Positions 46,298-58,362 are shown, counted from the first letter of the stretch. The stretch: DNA of 64,000 nt from Clitopilus passeckerianus (GCA_944990035.1 CALYLX010000145.1:868001-932000); one strand, 5' to 3'. Notes: generated by a model from the letters alone, not told the origin. Numbers and translations: made by a program.

Positions 46298-47276
46298 CGT
46301 TAAATTGCGATTTGGATTGGGTTTGGCTAATGGTGGGCAGGGAGAAAGGTACTGGAATGGGGCCCCATCCGATAAAACATTGCTTCCTAATATCTGCTGT
46401 GGGTAAGTAGTGGGAATATAATGAAGCGAATACAAGTGATTCGGACTCGGGACGGGCACACGATGAGCGCTGGGAATTCCCGGACCGGTTCTTCCACAAA
46501 TCAGTCACGTGGCACCAGATACGACTTTGGGCGATTCTGGAAACCCTTTTGGCTCCCAACCATCACAACTCCCCTTCACTACCTCTTCACGCTTTCATGG
46601 CGCCTGCTCCTAAAGCAAGTTCTATTGCATTATGTTATATGAGCTGGTATTGTCAGTAACAGTGAAATTGCGGGCCATGAATCGCCTATCAAGTTTAGAA
46701 GCACCCATAATACCTCTATCGGTGATAACGCCCAACAAGTCGAGCCAGAATATATGAAGTACTGACCTAGGATGCTTTTTACTGTCGAGATGGCTCCACA
46801 GTACTGAATTACAGGAGGTCTGCAAAGCCCACCCCTCAAGGTTCAGAGCAGGCCCCGTCGTCGCTCATTTTCGTCCACCTCCTGGAAATAGAATTAAGAA
46901 CCTCCGTGATGCCTGGTATACCGACTAGAGCCTCCTGCGATTATTGATTTAAGAATGTGGTATGCTCTTCTATGCCTTCCACTGAGATGGCCAACCGGCC
47001 TCTGGGAATTCTGTGCGTCGTCACTCTCCTCTCCCGCGCCATCACGAAAGGCGGTTCAACCTCCTCTCAATTCACCTCCTCACCTCCTCAATTCACCACC
47101 CTCCTATGCAGGCCCCTGTGACGACAATGACGATGTCATGGCTTATTTTGTCCTCTCTCCTATGCAGAAAAAGCATAAAAGGCGCCAGATATCCGCTCAA
47201 TTTTCCATCAAAGTCCATCGAACAACTCGAACTCACAAGCATCCTATCGAAACAAAATCTACATCTCTTACAAAAC
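46298..47276. promoter_or_regulatory. Divergent intergenic region with TATA box
   Basis: Nearly 1 kb separates the alcohol dehydrogenase (minus) from the small gene at 47277 (plus). A TATA box is present at its right end (47174-47182). A C/T-rich stretch lies near 47030-47105. No coding feature is recognised. Confidence 0.5.
47174..47182 (+). promoter_or_regulatory. TATA box of the small gene at 47277
   Basis: The sequence cataaaagg lies about 100 bases above the ATG and is followed by a pyrimidine/adenine-rich leader ending acaaaacATGact. Confidence 0.55.
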
Positions 47277-47885
47277 ATGACTTCTAGTTATTCTATTGTC
47301 ATGGGTCTTATTGCGGCGTACATTCTTTCGTCCTGCGCCGACTCTGAGGACGACTACAAGGTTAGTTTGCTTCTTCATCAACATTTAATTGGTTCTCATC
47401 ATCCTTGATTCTCTTAGCGCTTTTTGCTTGAAAACGATCTTCAAAACAACAACAACGAGCCTGCTAAGATGCCAGGCGCTAATTTGACGAGGAGAAATGC
47501 TCAACGCACCAGAAATGCGAAGCCTCGCCAGGTCCATAACCGTAAGGCCCAACTCGAAAAAGCTGGCGAGACGCATGACAACTCCTACCCCAAGAAGCAG
47601 AAGCGGGTTAACTTCGTTGTTGAAGACAAACTTCCTCATGATCATGAGGAACTTTGGTCACCTCAATCGCATAGCGTACCTCAAACCAGCGATGCTGGGC
47701 GAAGTAACTCCCTTCGACGTTACCTCAACGGAGCTATGACCAGCCTCACCATTCAGAGGAAACAAAACCCCAACCTCGAGCTGTTAGATACTGGAGTTGT
47801 GAATACCAAGTGTCATTCCAGGAGCGGTGTAAATAGGGCATTGGCCATTTCTAGGCTACACATCTTTATCCCCAGTCATCATTAA
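47277..47885 (+). CDS. Small unknown basic protein with hydrophobic N-terminus
   Basis: Exon 1 (47277-47360) encodes TSSYSIVMGLIAAYILSSCA, then DSEDDYK. An intron at 47361-47417 (GTTAGT..CTTAG) joins to RFLLENDLQNNNNEPAK and a basic region TRRNAQRTRNAKPRQVHNRK, then KQKRVNFVVEDKLPHDHEEL and a Ser-rich tail ending at 47885. The protein is about 183 aa. The hydrophobic start could be a weak signal peptide or a single membrane segment, and the middle is predicted to be disordered and positively charged. No family is recognised. It shares start style (MTS), a TATA box and compact size with the next gene at 48771. Confidence 0.55.
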
Positions 47886-48770
47886 TACCAATAAAAAATC
47901 ATTATTTATCTTATTTTGAGTGTAATCTTAAGTCAGAGTCAGCAAAGTCTTCGGAAACTTTTGCTGTCAGACTTGGGCATATTGTTGCATCAAGTGGTAA
48001 TCAACAACCAGAGGCCAGTTGACACCTTGCTACGCAACTCCGACGATGCTCCCAGTGAAACGTCCAAACCTCAATCGAATGGCTATGCATTTTGCAAAGG
48101 CTCAATAGCTTTCGACGAAGCTTGATCATATAAACACTTTCCGAGATATCTGCTCTTGAAATCTCCTTCAACCGTGACCAGGGTGACTTATCATCTCAAA
48201 ACCGGACAACGCGAACACACACACATCTGGACGATTTCTGAAGAATAGGGACAGTCCACTCTGTACAGACGCTTTCCTGGCTGAACAATGTAACGTTAGG
48301 GGGATGAACGTTATGAACTCGCGGTCAACTTTCTCAGCTTCACATCGGCAGGCTCGAGGTGTCCCGGTCTCCGGATCATAGATACTCTGCTGGCATCCAC
48401 AGTGCTGTAACAAACCCGTCTTTTTCGATGCCAACCTACTAGGAAATTCAGTTCTACGCTGAATTTCAAAGTCGTGCCGGCCCCTATGAGGACCACTCCT
48501 ATTGGTACGCCTCCTTTCGTACCCCCAGGGGTCGCCCCATAACCCCCCTTCGTGAAGCCTGGGCCCACTCCTCCTCCTCCTTTTCATACCCCCTACGTCG
48601 TCATCTTTCGATGACCAGGAATGACGACAATGACGACTTCGATACTGGAAAAGGCATTCTCCTAAATCTTGAATGTGTATAAATGCCCGCCACTTTCGAG
48701 CTGAAGAGGTCATCAAACCAAACCAACTTAACTACATTAAAACAACCAACATATAACAACTATCACACCC
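47886..48770. promoter_or_regulatory. Intergenic region with TATA box
   Basis: This holds the 3' region of the first small gene and the promoter of the second. A minus-strand frame at 48168-48716 has no family content and was not accepted. Confidence 0.45.
48678..48684 (+). promoter_or_regulatory. TATA box of the small gene at 48771
   Basis: TATAAAT lies 93 bases before the ATG at 48771, followed by an A/C-rich leader (aaccaac, aacaacc). Confidence 0.6.
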
Positions 48771-49224
48771 ATGACTTCTATCCAAATATCCCGACCCAAA
48801 TTCTTATCTCGCACTACCATTGTGCCTCTCATCACCAAACGCTCAATCAGTAAACACCGCGTTAGCGGTCCCACTCCCCGAAACAGCCCTTACCTACCAA
48901 AGTTATTCTCAACCTCCAAGCTACCCTCTCGCTGAGACAGTCGTCCAATGTCACAAACACGCCGAGAAAATGGCCAGGGAGCACAAGGAGCATCAGTATC
49001 AACATCGGGAGTACGAGAGGAGGATGAGGGAATGGGAGGAAGAACAAGAGAGAGTCTATCACGAACGTCAGAGGATGGAGCAATACTATCACGAGAGGCA
49101 GGCAAAGATCTGGTATCATCGTAAGGAGTGCTATCAGCAAGGATATTGCGAGCACGGTTGCCAGCCTGGTGATGGGCAAGGCTGGTATCATCAAGCATAT
49201 AACGGCGGAAAGTATCATGTCTAA
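48771..49224 (+). CDS. Small unknown charged coiled-coil protein
   Basis: The ATG at 48771 and a 37-base intron (48850-48886, GTAAAC..ACAG) give a 138-aa product. It starts TSIQISRPKFLSRTTIVPLI, then TLTYQSYSQPPSYPLAETVV. The second half is one long charged helix: HKHAEKMAREHKEHQYQHRE, YERRMREWEEEQERVYHERQ, RMEQYYHERQAKIWYHRKEC. It ends in a Cys/Gly/His-rich tail (CYQQGYCEHGCQPGDGQGWY). The 37-base intron is short but required to reach this frame from any ATG. No known family is recognised. Richness in His, Tyr, Glu and Arg suggests a coiled coil; the tail could bind metal, but that is speculation. Confidence 0.5.
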
Positions 49225-49426
49225 AGTACAAGCTTGCAGAGCCAATGGCTGGCGGTGGAGGCACTTCAATATACCCAATATATACCCTTTCTTGTTAGTA
49301 ATTACTTCAAATCAACGAAAAAATACAGTGATTTAAACCTCCTCATGTTCTCAATCCTCATGATTTAGTTGTAGTTATATTTTAAGTATATATCATTAAA
49401 TTAAATTATAGCAATATCATTCGAAG
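49225..49426. other. Convergent 3' AT-rich spacer
   Basis: A strongly A/T-rich stretch between convergent genes, with runs of attaaat/ttaaatta. No gene is seen. Confidence 0.5.
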
Positions 49427-51853
49427 CTAAGCAGCCATCAAATTACTTGGTGACCTGGATTTGCAGGATAATTTGTGTTCTCTCCAGTCGGCTTTCTGGC
49501 ATTTCTCGTCGCAATACCTTATGCAACTGTGTTTTAGTATCAGAGAGTCACCGCGATTGCATGTGACACCCTGCTTTAGAGCAACCACCAACTATACAAA
49601 TGCGCCACAATAACATCAACGAGATTTCTTTTACAGAAAAGGTGAGAACTCACATTTTCTCAGCACTGCAGATGGATTCTTGCAGTAGGGGCACATGTAC
49701 ATGTACACATTATCGTCCGCTTGATTCAACTTGATAGAATACTTATCCTCAACCCCACTGTCATTGCGGCGAGAGCGATTATGGTCAAGCCAGCCGATGA
49801 GGTTCTCCTGAAGCGTCTCGGGGGAATCGAAGGTGAGAATCTTCGCACTAGCTTCAAATTTAGCAATAGTGTGATCGGCAACTGGTAGAGATTCGTTGTA
49901 GAGATCCATGATCAATTCGTTGGTTAACCGAAGATAGTTTTCAGAGTCAGGCAACTTCATAGCCCTGGCGAAGTCATCCGATTCGGCGAACGCATCCAAA
50001 GCATTCTATGAAGAACTAATCAGAGGGACTCTACAAGAATATTATGTAAATGATGCACCCTAAGTTCTTTCATATCTCGACTCATTTCCGGCCCCAACAC
50101 GAGGAAGGACAATATGATGTATCGCGAAATCATACTTCTCCTATCAACATGATCAGGTGGCACCTCCTCGATAAATGCTTTTGAATGCTTGAATGCGCTG
50201 TGCATCAATGCAACACCTTCCTCCCAACAATGCGAATCGGTCGGAGAGTAACTGCGTAGGCTATTCAGGCCCTCGTTAGTGGCAGTGATGATAGCCATCT
50301 TCAGCAATTCCATCCGTAAATACGTGGTCGTATTCTCGGGGGAACATTCTATACCAGCGAATACCGACTTGAGATAATCACCGCGGCAGCAAGCATGCTG
50401 GGCGAGTGTCCAACAGAAGAAGGCATGCCGATCCTCGTCGGACGTACGTTTCAAGGCCTTGGAGGCCATCTGGGCAGCGTTGCATTCCTGCTTCTTGATC
50501 AGTAGATAGCAAATATCCAGTATATCAGCCTTATCTGCTTCTTCGGCCGTGCCTTGTTCCCGGATTGCCTCCGCACAAAGCGGCCACGCATCCACCCAAA
50601 GTGTGAATGGGTTTTGAAGATCGACGGTCGCGTCGAAACTGAACCTGGCGTCGTCGTAACATTTGAAGTCAAAATGGGTTATGCATTTTGAGAGCTCGGT
50701 GCCTAAGCGGTACAAGTCGTGATGCTGCTTGTATTCGGTCATGGCACGAAAGCAGCCAGCTTTGGCGTCGGAATAGGTCTGAACATGACAGTTGTCGAGC
50801 CCGAACTTTTCCATGATCTTGAAAAGGTGTGCTTCTGTGTCTTTGGCACAGGTCACGAATTCCTCTGGGAGGGGGATATGATTGTCTCTCGGCGTAGACT
50901 TGAAGAATCGACGGATTGCTCGGGTGCAGACAGACCGAGTGACCCAATGCTGGCCTCGAAGACCAGCAACTAGGAGTCGTCGAAGTGGTACATATTCGGA
51001 GCAAGTGGCGGCTTCGCTAGCTTGCAGGGTGACAATAGCGGTGAGGGAGATTATATGGCGAATCGTGTGCGCAGAGGCATTCTCTCGAAGTCCGGCATCG
51101 GTCACAAGTTTAATGATAGATGCGAGGTGGGGGACGCGATCCCCGAAGACGAGTATCTTCTTCGCCATTGGAGGCGTAGATTGGATGAAGACAGTGAGCA
51201 AGAACGCCAACGACGAGCCCTCAGGTAGTCGTATCTTCTGAGTAATCGACGAGGAGGTCAATAAGATTGGGAAGGTGGTGTTCAACGATGATTGTTTTCA
51301 CGGGGCCAGATCCAAACGAGGATATTTTTTGAATCGTTCGTGGAGCCATGATTCGTGTCTCTTGGTGTGGCAATGAACGGGTCCCATCCTCGATAAAATC
51401 TTCGAACAGAAGTAGGTTAGAGAGAGTCGTCAATCCCTCCAGTTGAAAGTTGCTGTATACCGCCACGACTCCGCCAGTGACTCTGATATTGTGAGGATAT
51501 TGTTGGCGGATAGTATCGAGCCTATTGGCGATGGCGCAAAAGTTCATATGCACTCTTTTGAGACCAGTTCGGGTAGAGAAATCTGAAGTCTATTAATATA
51601 TTAGTTTCGGAATAAAAACGTTCAAATTATATTAGCAGAACTTAAGAACCTTAGTCGAAAAAAAAAACGGACCTGGAATCTCCAGAGCTTTTCGGAGAAT
51701 TTCAACAATTTCATACCAGTCAGGATCATTGTCGATTTCTTCAACGTCTTCCAGAGCGGTGATGAAGTTGGGTATTCTACGAACGACCAACGGGGCAGGT
51801 TTTGTCGCCCAGGCTGACCTCTGAATCTTTGCCTTCCAACCAGCGGGAGGCAT
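49427..51853 (-). pseudogene. Helical-repeat protein with C-terminal MYND-type zinc finger, apparently disrupted
   Basis: The gene is homologous along its length to the one at 61922-64000, with a shared first intron position. From 51853: PPAGWKAKIQRSAWATKPAP, WYEIVEILRKALEIP, then across a T-rich intron DFSTRTGLKRVHMNF, RVTGGVVAVYSNF, LPNLIDLLVDYSED, RRLLVAGLRGQHWVTRSVCT and AEAIREQ..ADILDICYLLI. The 3' end has MYMCPYCKNPSAVLRK. After small introns it reads IRYCDEKCQKADWREHKLSC, matching the MYND zinc-finger pattern; the middle Cys pair is not fully resolved. At 51221-51223 an in-frame TGA stands where the paralogue has a Cys codon (TGT). Similarity then continues in the same frame (LAHCLHPIY against LCHCIMAVY) and soon needs another frame (LASIIKLVTD against LVRLVTD). 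This suggests a pseudogene or assembly errors. Confidence 0.6.
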
Positions 51854-52381
51854 GATAGGTGTTAAGAAAGCTGTCGTCCCGCCGCCCCATCAAGTTTCTT
51901 CGAGGTTCATGAATTTTGACGCGTCGCGAGCCGAGTTCCGACGCCGACCCCCCATGTATTTTTTTGGATTCCGATCATTGATTAAGGCTTTCCAGGTGGG
52001 GCTAAAAGGTTTAGCATAGGGGCCATCGAGCTTCAGTAAATTGAGCGTTATAGAACGATTTTGAATTATCATATACTAACTACATCGTAGGCTACACGTC
52101 GGGGGACCGGCACAAATCCCTATAGTTTTGTCATGCACATAAATAATACAGTGTAGTCGTGAATTACAGTGTAGCAAGGTGATGTAAATGATTGCATGCG
52201 ATGAGATGAAGCTGTGGAGTGTGTAGAGCAGAGAGAGCAAAGAAAACCAAAGAAAGTAGAATGCACAACAATAAAATAGCCTGAAATCGCCCTTAAAACG
52301 ACTCTACATCCAAATTATCCATACAGCCCCAACCAGGGGATCCACGAATCCAAAATAATGAAAAAGGTAAGGCCAAGGACC
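51854..52381. promoter_or_regulatory. Upstream region of the MYND gene and esterase 3' region
   Basis: It contains a near-repeat of gtgtagtcgtgaattacagtgtagc (about 52151-52175). A minus-strand frame at 51890-52072 has no recognisable content. Confidence 0.4.
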
Positions 52382-54778
52382 TCAGTATCTTTTGACTCCA
52401 CCGACGACAGTGGAAATCGGAGGACCTCTGCTAAGCTCCAGCCCGACCTTCTGTACCAACGACATACCAAGAGGTTGAAGAACCTCTTTCCAAATACTCT
52501 TCCGCCTCCTGCCTTCGAATATGCAGGTGCTCCTTTCTCCGGTCTCCCCCTCGGGACCGAAGACAAACACTTTGTCCTCTCTCCATGGTGCCTCGCCATG
52601 AGCGAATCCGATCCACTTTTCTTGGATGGTATCTCGAACGCGAGAGTACGCCCACTCGTCGACGACGGGAACCCCCCAGGCTTCGTCATATTCGAATTTC
52701 CTGGTGGAGGCATGAAGAGGCGGGGAGGGGATATCGAAGTCGAGAGGTTTGGGTTCCAATTGTGGGGAAGATAGGGGCGACGGCTCTTCGTCCGAGAACG
52801 CCATTTTAGGTCTCCGGTAGACGATGTCTTCACCTTGTGGGTCGTCGTCGACATCACTGTACGAATCGCACCACAGGTCGGCCTCACTCCCAAAGTCAGA
52901 AGCACCAGAGCTTTCCACAATCGGTCGCGGAACGGTGTCGAAGAGATAGACCAAATCGACTGCGTGGTGTGGTATGCCATTTCCAGGGGCTTCCTGGTCG
53001 AAAACATATCGCCAGACACCTCGACCGCCACGCTCAAGTTTCATCTTGTTGGCAACGACCTCAGTAGGCCATGCGACACGGGCATCGTTAACGAGCTCGA
53101 GGATGTGATCCATAACCTCCTCGTCCGGGGTATGAGTGCAGATGTCGTAAGCCCGAAGGAGGTTATTGGTGAGGGTTAGCGACTGGCATACAGCCTTGAT
53201 ACGCCGGACTGCAGCGGAGGCAGTCCATAGAGAAATTGGAAGCGACCAGAGGTGGGCATCTGAACCACAATCGCCGATGAGGAGAGGTTGGAGGGTAGCG
53301 GGTAATGAGAGGGTATAACCGGAAGTGATGTGCCCTGGTTTACTGGAGGGCGATCGGTAGTTAGAGCGGGAACGACTCTTACTTTTCGATGACTCGAACC
53401 CAGTAGGTGTCCGTGATACGGTTCGCGAAAGATGTTCAGTCAATAGGTGGTGTTGACGATGTCTTGAGGTCGAGGTATTATCAGCCTGGAATGACTCCTT
53501 CCAGTCTGAGCGGAAGAAGAAGCCATCATCGACAGCCCGGGTGGTCGACTGGCCGTATGCAATAGCAGCGAGCTTCTCAGGGTCGATCGCACGAAGCTGG
53601 TCGACCGAGGCCAGATGCATGGGGGCGAACATGCGATTCAGGTGCCAACCAGCGCCATTTGGATCTGGGAGGTTGGGGTCGAATACTGCGCTTTGAACGA
53701 TGGCGCGTTGGAATCGGGGTCGAATCTGGTTGTCACTTGAAAGGAGGTGGCATAGGATGTCACCAGCACCAGAGGAGTTTCCGAAGAGGGTAATGTTATT
53801 CGGATCTCCCCCAAATCCGGCAATATTGTTGAATAGCCATTCCATCGCGTTCCTCTGATCACGGAGACCTGAGAATATATGCGCGTCATATCCAGGTCAT
53901 GTTGCGATTTGAAAAGGATGTGGAGAGTTGGAGGAGAAATGAGAGGGAGACGACAAAATGATCAGCTGATGATGAAAGGTATTCGTCGTGTGCAGACACT
54001 GACCATAATTCCCACATCCCTCGTCTCCAGCACGCTTATTGTCCTCGCGAATCATAGCTGAAGCTGCAAATCCGAACAATCCTATCCGGAAGCTAAAGTG
54101 AAATATATTGCTGAGTATTTTGCCAAGCAGCAAGAAAAAGGAGGGCACGAACTTGAAGGTGACAACTATCAGGGGTTTACCCATAAGGAGACTTTTACGG
54201 ACCAGTGGCCCACAATCGTACACCCAACTGGAACCAGACCCTCTATCCCCGCCTCTATTCCGAGGAAAGAGTTGAGCAACGTTCGGGGTTAGACTGACAG
54301 AGTGAGCTTACCCATGAACCCAAAGCATGACAGGGACACGAGAATGAGGTGAAAGGCCAGCAGGACATGTAATGTTGAGGTTGAGACACTCGAACTCGTC
54401 CTGCACCAGGATTTGTTTTGGTGAGACATCGTCGGTGACTCCGAGAAGAGCCTCCTCGAAGGATTTTGAGTTCCGTGGTTGAGGACATATTGGTCTGCAG
54501 AAACAAAGATCATTCGAATGTTAGTGTCTACTACTTCGCAGAGTCACTTCATGTACTACACACCCATAAGTCACGGCATCGACTACCGAGGGATAGACCT
54601 TGAGCAATCTAGACTGGCGAAAACGTGCGGGGACGGTCGCATATTTTATGCCTAAATACTGATGTATTGGAGTTTCTTCTGTCGCCAGCGGATGATTTAT
54701 GCCATAGAACGTCGTTTGTAATGTTGAATGAAACAACTTAGGAGTCGGTAGACCATGCGAGATGTGAACCGTAGGCAT
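52382..54778 (-). CDS. Type-B carboxylesterase/lipase family protein
   Basis: This is an alpha/beta-hydrolase of the cholinesterase-like family; the substrate is unknown. The start MPTVHISHGLPTPKLFHSTL lacks a signal peptide, suggesting an intracellular enzyme. Domains in order: HQYLGIKYATVPARFRQSRL, ECLNLNITCPAG, the oxyanion-hole HGGGDRGSGSSWVYD (across an intron near 54289), FRIGLFGFAASAMI, LRDQRNAMEWLFNNIAGFGG and the nucleophile elbow TLFGNSSGAGD (G-x-S-x-G). The probable catalytic His lies in GNGIPHHAVDLVYLFDTVP. Between that His and the C-terminus is a long disordered acidic, Ser/Pro-rich insert (about 100 residues, DDDPQGEDIVYRRPK and so on), and another Ser/Arg/Lys-rich insert follows the nucleophile region. 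Family members are normally more compact. Introns are confirmed in the 5' half only. Confidence 0.82.
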
Positions 54779-56750
54779 TTCTGCAGCTACCAGTAGATAT
54801 GGTCTCGCCTCGTGTGAATGGTTATGGTGAAAGCCAGGCGGAATGAAGGGAGAAATAGGAACATGCAGGGAGAGACACTTGTACACAGAACAGCATCCCG
54901 TCGCATGGCTGTGATCGAGCCAGGCTTGGAGTTCACTCCTCGAAAACTCGACTGGTCTTCCAAGATAGGAAGGTACCCATGGCTTGCACGTGATTCTTCT
55001 GATGGCTCTCGGAACTCTGTTCGGGGATTCCCACTGTCAAGAACCCAGTCTTCAGGCCGTATATGCTATCTTGGGACGAGCATTCGCATCGATTTCTCCT
55101 ACTGGTCGATCAGAGGCGCTGCGCGCAGACATGGGAACCCGCCGTGCGATTATACCCCGTTGTCAACGTGAAAGAAGCAGGGAAATTTTCCAAGCTATAC
55201 TGTTTTCCTGGAATCAGGTTCAGATCGATTCAATCCATCCAGATTCGGCGAGACGCACCATACCAAAACCCTGCTGATTTGCGAAAGGACTCCAAACCCG
55301 AATGAGTTGTATGTTCCGCGACATTGAGAAAGGATCATGGATCCGCCTAGAAATTTCTGGCCTTGGGTCTCCGTCATCATTCTCGTCATCTCTGAACTCA
55401 TCCGTGCAAAGTCCACTGATCTTTTTGCACTCATGACCTCGGGTCGTTGCCAACCAGAAATGTTGGAGAATTGTGTTTCACTAGTTGAATGTATCTGAAA
55501 GCCGGAGCATATCAGTACAAGTATATTCCGATTAAACATCCATCCTGAATTGACCTTGTGTCCTTCATATCGGTTGTGATTGAATTGAATGAAACCTGGG
55601 AGTTGACAGCGAATACTTCATCTCGGAAATGGCAGGGAAGATTGCTGTAAACCCAATTAGTAAAAACAGACGGCGAACTTGTTAGCAGCATCTAAGATGC
55701 GGCAGCCTGCGGGGATGAGTATCGTCCGCGGGTCACAGTCGAGTAGGAACTGGCTATGCACGTACCGTGTCCAAGAATGTATGCTGGAATGACTTAAAAT
55801 CGATGGCTCGACAAACAAGGGAGCTATTAAATTGAATAAAGGATCCAAACCGGATCACTTGGAGACGACATGTATATGTGAAGCAGAAGAAACAACCTAT
55901 ACCCTTTCAAGCTGATATGTTCATCCTCCAGTCCCCAATGACACCAACAACATCAAGTACAGTGAACTTCTCCCTATGTGATCCACTGCCCCCACGAAGT
56001 GGTGCCCCCAGAAGACCTTCGATATGGTGATGACCTTCAACTCGTCGATCCTCTCAAGGAACGGCCCTCTCCAAGATCGATCCACGCAGCCTTCACGAAC
56101 TTGCGAACTCGCACGGCCGGCCGGGGTGTCCTGAGCATGCGTACAACATCCGGCGCCCGCTGGAACTAGATGAGGTTGCTCGACCGCGTGTCAAACGCAT
56201 GTTCAGGTCGATAATCAGCCGCGCAGCAAGTTCCAACCCAGAAATACAGAAATACAAGCCATAGATGTGAACGGCGAGTTATCGATGAGACTATGGGCCG
56301 AGGGTGAGTGAGGGAAGGAAAGTAAGGTTCGGTCAAGGAACTGGACTAAGTTTTACTCTGCCCTTCGTATAACCCCACAGAATGTGGTTATCACGATGTT
56401 CATTCCGGCGCCATCGTGCCATCCATCGATAAGAGATAACATGCACGTTGCAGGCAGTTGCCGACCATGTAATTGATGGCCAAGGCACTGCCACTCTATG
56501 GCGAAGGAGGACTGGACATCTGAGATGGACAAAGGGGTCATCCTGAAGGAAGGATGGAGGTTTCGCCAATTTCGCCAACTAGGAAAGGTACACCGGGTAT
56601 AAAGTTCCCGAAAAATGCGCCACCTTCAAGTTAGACAGAAAACTACAATTCAGATGCGAACAGAAACGAGCGTGATAAATTGAAATGCAAGCTTGTATGC
56701 CAAAATTACAATCCATTGCAGATGTTAATTCCTATTCTCACCAAGTCCCT
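54779..56750. other. Long spacer without a supported gene
   Basis: Almost 2 kb. Scattered frames (54818-55171 plus, 55195-55539 minus, 55978-56169 plus) show no domain and do not join by good splice sites. A direct doublet tttcgccaa lies near 56564-56577. It holds the esterase promoter and may contain degraded sequence. Confidence 0.45.
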
Positions 56751-57828
56751 TCAACCCCTAACTCTGATAACTTTCCGCTTCCCTTTGCCCACATTAGACA
56801 TGCCGCCTGGAGGTGCACCACCTAATGCATTGGCATCACTGGCATTCATACCGGCCTTGACAGTGTCTAGTAGAACACCAGTCGATATGGCCGGAGAGTA
56901 TGGAGATACGCGGCTTGTGAGCGGCGGTAGAGGTTCGGGAGGAATGGGCAAGCGACGACCAGAAACCTTCTTGGAATAGGGTTGCGGAGGAGCTGCAGGT
57001 GTCTTGGATTTGGTCGCTGCGGGTTGCTTTCCTTTACTACTAGTGGTGGACGCAGGCGTCGGGTTGGGAGTCGCGGCTGCTGTAGCATCAGGAGGAGTTG
57101 TGCTGAATGGTGCTTTAGGAACATTTTCCGGCTTGGTCATTTGAACTTGGTAGCAGATCGCTTCAAGGAGCTGCTTCTCTGGAACAAATCAATGTTAGTT
57201 ACCACCAGGTCACACCGGTGAAGAAACGGGAACAACGAACTGGTCTTGACTATCGGGTTTACTAGCCTGCCATCCTTCTTCCACTGCACGCGCACGCGAC
57301 CTGGATTGTCCCAATCCCGGGGATGCGATTTGCTCACTTCGTGTAATGTGCCAAGGCCGAGCCTGTTTGCAGCTTCCGCGATGTCCTTACTGAGGGGCCA
57401 CCATAGACTCTTTGCGCGTTCCACTCTTCGCTGCCCTCGACCGTACGGCCGTTTCGCGTCGAGATAGATAGGGTAAATGCAAGTCCACCTGAAGCGCGCA
57501 GGCGATAATAAAACCATATAACATTGAGTGCATGAACGATGTGAATACCGACAAAAGCTCACGATTTATAGGGAGTGATATCGGTGACCGTGTTCTTGGT
57601 TTCTGGACGGCTCCCACCACCTACATCAGGGTTGAATTGAGCCTTCCTCGACGGAGGGGACGCAGGACCTGCTGCAGGTTGCGGGTCAAACTCGTCATCA
57701 GAGATATAAAGGTCCTGTATCTCTTCTAGGAGTGGCCCCTGCGTGCCGGTGTTTGCAAGAGAATGCGATGGCAAAGGCAGGTCCGTATCATCATCAAATT
57801 CTTCGATAATGGCTGCTCGACGAGACAT
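56751..57828 (-). CDS. SEC65: Signal recognition particle subunit SRP19
   Basis: This protein binds SRP RNA helices 6 and 8 and helps recruit SRP54 in co-translational targeting. The N-terminal exon (SRRAAIIEEFDDDTDLPLPS and so on) is followed, across an intron about 57493-57560, by the SRP19 domain: WTCIYPIYLDAKRPYGRGQR, RVERAKSLWWPLSKDIAEAA, LGLGTLHEVSKSHPRDWDNP and GRVRVQWKKDGRLVNPIVKT, all classic SRP19 signatures. A second intron (about 57181-57240) joins KT to KKQLLEAICYQVQMTKPE. The tail is Pro/Ala/Thr-rich, then GKGKRKVIRVRG, a basic end as in yeast Sec65. The protein is longer than human SRP19 owing to both extensions. Confidence 0.92.
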
Positions 57829-58362
57829 TTCTTCGCCTGAATGTTGTAAACGTTAATAGCTAGAAGATGATCGACGTGTGACCTGTGTAGTTTTGGTCCA
57901 ACGCTTGGTTGGAACAAACGCCGGAGGTCGAAGAGTCGAGATGGATTCTTGATGATCTGGAATTCCCACGGCCCGACTCTCAAGCTGCTTCATGCGCCTC
58001 GCCGGATGAGACCATTCTCTTCCTCAAGGTCTTTTACGACTATCTCGGTGCAAGTACTTTGGTTTTTGTTGAACCTGACCCGTCTAACCGTTTGTCATCA
58101 ATAGTACATTATTTATCTGGCTGTTCCAGCTTCAGGCATTTGCAACAACAACCAGCAGCCATGATGACCAGAGACCTACACTAGGCAACGGGAAAGGCGC
58201 CAACGATACCCACCCAGGCCTCATTTGTGCTCCATTTTCTCCTTGCCTTCCATGCCCGGAAAACGCTGTACGTTAAATTCTGGCATTGCCTAAAGAACCT
58301 CCTGCTCATGCCACATAAAGTTACACGAACCCTTCTGCAAACCATTCGGTAACCGAAGATTA
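57829..58362. promoter_or_regulatory. Divergent region above SRP19
   Basis: A plus frame at 57909-58184 (EQTPEVEESRWILDDLEFPR and so on) opens here, but it has no recognised family and no clear connection to the frame at 58363. It could be an upstream exon of that candidate. Confidence 0.3.

Noticed and set aside
48168..48716. 182-codon minus frame upstream of the small gene
   Set aside because: It has Arg/His/Ser-biased random-looking content, overlaps the promoter and TATA box, and has no splice partners.
52315..53037. Alternative C-terminus ending in a hydrophobic stretch for the esterase
   Set aside because: It is in another frame from the esterase and would need an unsupported intron. 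The esterase frame has its own stop at 52382.
55978..56169. 63-codon plus frame in the 2-kb spacer
   Set aside because: It is isolated, with no family resemblance and no promoter or splice context.
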